NCBI RefSeq assembly: GCF_003391135.1
Contig: NZ_CP031455.1
Location: 7,715,501 to 7,779,500, forward strand
Direction: 5' to 3'
Source: Streptoverticillium olivoreticuli subsp. olivoreticuli
Lineage (GTDB): Bacteria; Actinomycetota; Actinomycetes; Streptomycetales; Streptomycetaceae
Length of the DNA stretch: 64,000 nt
Every line of letters starts with the position of its first letter. Position 1 is the first letter of the stretch. Below are positions 62,486 through 64,000 of the stretch, piece after piece. Position numbers and translations under genes: made by a program. Below the pieces are notes generated by a model that saw nothing but the letters and a program-made list of their open reading frames with translations, made no database searches and had not been told where the DNA came from.

Positions 62486-63046
62486 ATGGACGTGCTCGAG
62501 GTGGCGCCGACGGCCCGGACGGCGGTGGCGTGGCTGCCGCCGCAGGAGCTCTGGCCCGCGATTCAGGACATCCGCTGGGAGCACGATCCGCAGGTACGGC
62601 GATGGCCGCCGCATGTGAATCTGCTGTTCGGCTTCGTGCCGGAGGAGGAGTTCGCGCGGGCTGTGCCGCTGCTGGCCGCCGGGGCGGCGGAGAGCGCGGC
62701 GTTCACGGCGCGGCTGGCCGGGGTGCGGTACTTCCGGCACCGGCACGACGCGACGGTGTGGCTCGATCCGGCCGCGGCGGGCCCGGCGCCGTGGGCCCGT
62801 CTCCATCAGGCGCTGGGATCGCGGTTCCCGCTCTGCCGCGGGCGCGGCGGCCGCTTCACCCCGCATCTGTCCCTCGGCCGTACTCGGGACCCGCGGCGGC
62901 TGGCCGCCGAGTGCGCCGTCCGGCTCGGCGCGCTGTCGGTCGTGGTCGGGGAGGTGGTCCTGCTCTCCCGGCGCGGCGAGGGGCCCATGCGGCCCCGGGC
63001 CGTGATCACGCTGGGCACGGGCGGGATCCACCGACCGCCGGAGTGA
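62486..63046 (+). CDS. 2H phosphoesterase / 2'-5' RNA ligase-like protein
   Basis: 186 aa. Two HxS/T-like motifs, HVNLLFGF and HLSLGRTR, are separated by ~85 residues as in the 2H superfamily (LigT, AKAP7). The first is H-x-N rather than H-x-T/S, which may alter activity. Would process cyclic or 2'-5' phosphodiesters of RNA. ATG 62486 (MDVLEVAPTART) is taken; an upstream frame without homology extends further left. Confidence 0.8.
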   Translation: MDVLEVAPTARTAVAWLPPQELWPAIQDIRWEHDPQVRRWPPHVNLLFGFVPEEEFARAVPLLAAGAAESAAFTARLAGVRYFRHRHDATVWLDPAAAGPAPWARLHQALGSRFPLCRGRGGRFTPHLSLGRTRDPRRLAAECAVRLGALSVVVGEVVLLSRRGEGPMRPRAVITLGTGGIHRPPE

Positions 63047-63049
63047 CGG

Positions 63050-63088
63050 CGGCGGGTCCCTGTCCGAGGAGCGGCCAGGGACCCGCCG
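63050..63088. terminator. Bidirectional terminator hairpin
   Basis: A perfect 13-bp stem, CGGCGGGTCCCTG (63050-63062) with CAGGGACCCGCCG (63076-63088), lies between convergent genes ending at 63046 and 63109. Confidence 0.8.
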
Positions 63089-63108
63089 GTCCTGCGCGAA
63101 CGCCGCGG

Positions 63109-63420
63109 TCAGTCGCGGTACTTGTGGTACCAGAGCCCGACCGTCGCGCCGTTCGTGAAGACCGCGCAGACGTGTCCGTTGTACTTCACGGGGTCCACCT
63201 CGTGGTTCCTCACGTACTCCTCGCAGTTGGCGAAGGTCCAGAACCACGTCCGGTACTCGTAACAGGGCGCGCGGCCGCCCCTGTCGGCGCAGTCCGGCGT
63301 CGGCGACTCCATGATCCGGGCCGGGGCGGCCGGGGGAGCGGCCACCGCCGTGCTGATGCCCAGGCCGCCGAGAGCGGTGGCCGCGGCGAGTACGGCGACT
63401 GTGTTGCGGAGCTTCCTCAT
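63109..63420 (-). CDS. Small secreted protein
   Basis: 103 aa with a signal peptide (MRKLRNTVAVLAAATALGG, then AVAAPPAAPA). The mature ~70 residues contain four Cys (PDCADRG, APCYEYRT, ANCEEYVR, HVCAVFTNG) and several Trp/Tyr, as in small exported Streptomyces proteins. ATG 63420 follows GAGGAGGGC. No function recognised. Confidence 0.75.
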   Translation of the reverse strand: MRKLRNTVAVLAAATALGGLGISTAVAAPPAAPARIMESPTPDCADRGGRAPCYEYRTWFWTFANCEEYVRNHEVDPVKYNGHVCAVFTNGATVGLWYHKYRD

Positions 63421-63553
63421 GATGCCCTCCTCGGTGTGCTGCCGGAGAACAGCATGTCGGCCCCCTGCGCGCGGCCCCAAGAACTTCGGCCTCAGCCGAA
63501 ATGGCTCAGGCCGCCCATCCTGGCCGCGTCCGGTCCCGGGGCGCCCGCGCGGG

Positions 63554-64000
63554 TCATGCCCTGTGCGCCGCACGGTCGAGGAAGTCGAGTACGAGGGGGC
63601 CTGCGGTGTCGCGGAACTCCTCGAAGTAGGCGTGCCTGGCCCCTGGGATGATCACCATCCGGGCGTCCGGGATGCGGTCCGCGAGCAAGGGCGCGTTGGC
63701 GGTGGGGTTGAGAAGGTCGTCACCGCCGTGCAGCACCAGGGTGGGAGCCTTGATGCCGGGCAGCGCGTCCCACGCGTCGTGCCCGTCGCTCGCGGCCAGA
63801 TGCTGCCGCCGGGCGTGCACGGACATGGTGGGGTCTCCCAGCGTGCGGTACGGGCCGGGGTGGGTCGCGAGCCAGGACGGGGTGTACATCAGGTCGAGCA
63901 GTGCCCGCCGCGTCGCCTCCGGGTCCGTACCGGCCAGTGACCGGCGGACGTCGTCGCCGCGCTCGATGCCGTGCCCTCCGCCGGGCGAGGTGCAGCCGAG
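63554..64000 (-). CDS. Alpha/beta hydrolase, 5' end beyond the window
   Basis: The C-terminal 148 residues of an alpha/beta-fold hydrolase. The frame is open through the window edge (LGCTSPGGGHGIERGDDVRR at the edge). Catalytic Asp/His are suggested by PTLVLHGGDDLLNP and IPGARHAYFEEF. The nucleophile elbow lies outside the window. Probably an esterase or lactonase family member. Confidence 0.8.
   Translation of the reverse strand, partial: LGCTSPGGGHGIERGDDVRRSLAGTDPEATRRALLDLMYTPSWLATHPGPYRTLGDPTMSVHARRQHLAASDGHDAWDALPGIKAPTLVLHGGDDLLNPTANAPLLADRIPDARMVIIPGARHAYFEEFRDTAGPLVLDFLDRAAHRA

Overview
The window is high-GC actinobacterial chromosome, almost certainly Streptomyces. Coding regions have strong G/C bias at codon position 3, GTG and TTG starts are common, and many genes overlap as ATGA or GTGA. 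Content is typical of the genus: an Scr1-type XRE regulator with a DUF397 partner, HATPase anti-sigma-like proteins, an SCO6745-family protein, and the Streptomyces hopanoid operon.

Layout. (1) 1-6.0 kb: a membrane NRPS of the Pls (epsilon-poly-lysine synthetase) type, followed 13 nt later by a Tat-exported M1-like zinc peptidase; probably polymer synthesis plus a polymer-degrading or self-protection enzyme. (2) 6.0-17.2 kb: mostly housekeeping or accessory single genes (pentapeptide protein, Tex, SCO6745 family, two DJ-1/PfpI proteins, enoyl-CoA hydratase, HdeD-like protein, HATPase, IPP isomerase, CDF metal transporter, GalE). (3) 17.5-24.5 kb: a tightly coupled seven-gene operon with two CDP-alcohol phosphotransferases, a sugar/alcohol-phosphate nucleotidyltransferase, a glycerol-1-phosphate dehydrogenase-like enzyme, a GT2 glycosyltransferase and a two-part polysaccharide-type ABC exporter. 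It looks like synthesis and export of an undefined phospho-glycoconjugate. (4) 24.9-37.8 kb: the complete hopanoid operon (hpnC, hpnD, hpnE, prenyl diphosphate synthase, shc, hpnG, hpnH, ispG, dxs, hpnO), including two MEP-pathway genes that supply precursor. (5) 37.8-40.0 kb: a DUF692 (MNIO) enzyme, a small DUF2063-like partner and a membrane protein with a Cys/Gly-rich tail, possibly a peptide-modification system. (6) 40.1-51.7 kb: regulators and a methyltransferase, GDSL hydrolase, protein phosphatase, AlkB-like dioxygenase, MBL hydrolase, a large exported propeller-amidohydrolase, and a split transketolase ending at a tRNA-Pro(GGG) gene. (7) 51.9-56.4 kb: a LysR regulator divergent from acetoacetate decarboxylase, hydroxyacyl-CoA dehydrogenase and CaiB-type CoA-transferase genes. 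(8) 56.5-61.6 kb: a three-gene operon of a PLP decarboxylase, an unrecognised helical protein, and an ATP-grasp/PLP-decarboxylase fusion; probably a small uncharacterised biosynthetic pathway. (9) 61.6-64.0 kb: two small secreted proteins, a 2H phosphoesterase and an alpha/beta hydrolase cut by the window edge.

The strongest candidates for undescribed biology are the decarboxylase / ATP-grasp fusion operon (8), the MNIO module (5) and the CDP-alcohol export cluster (3). All assignments are by reading motifs and family recall; no database search was run.
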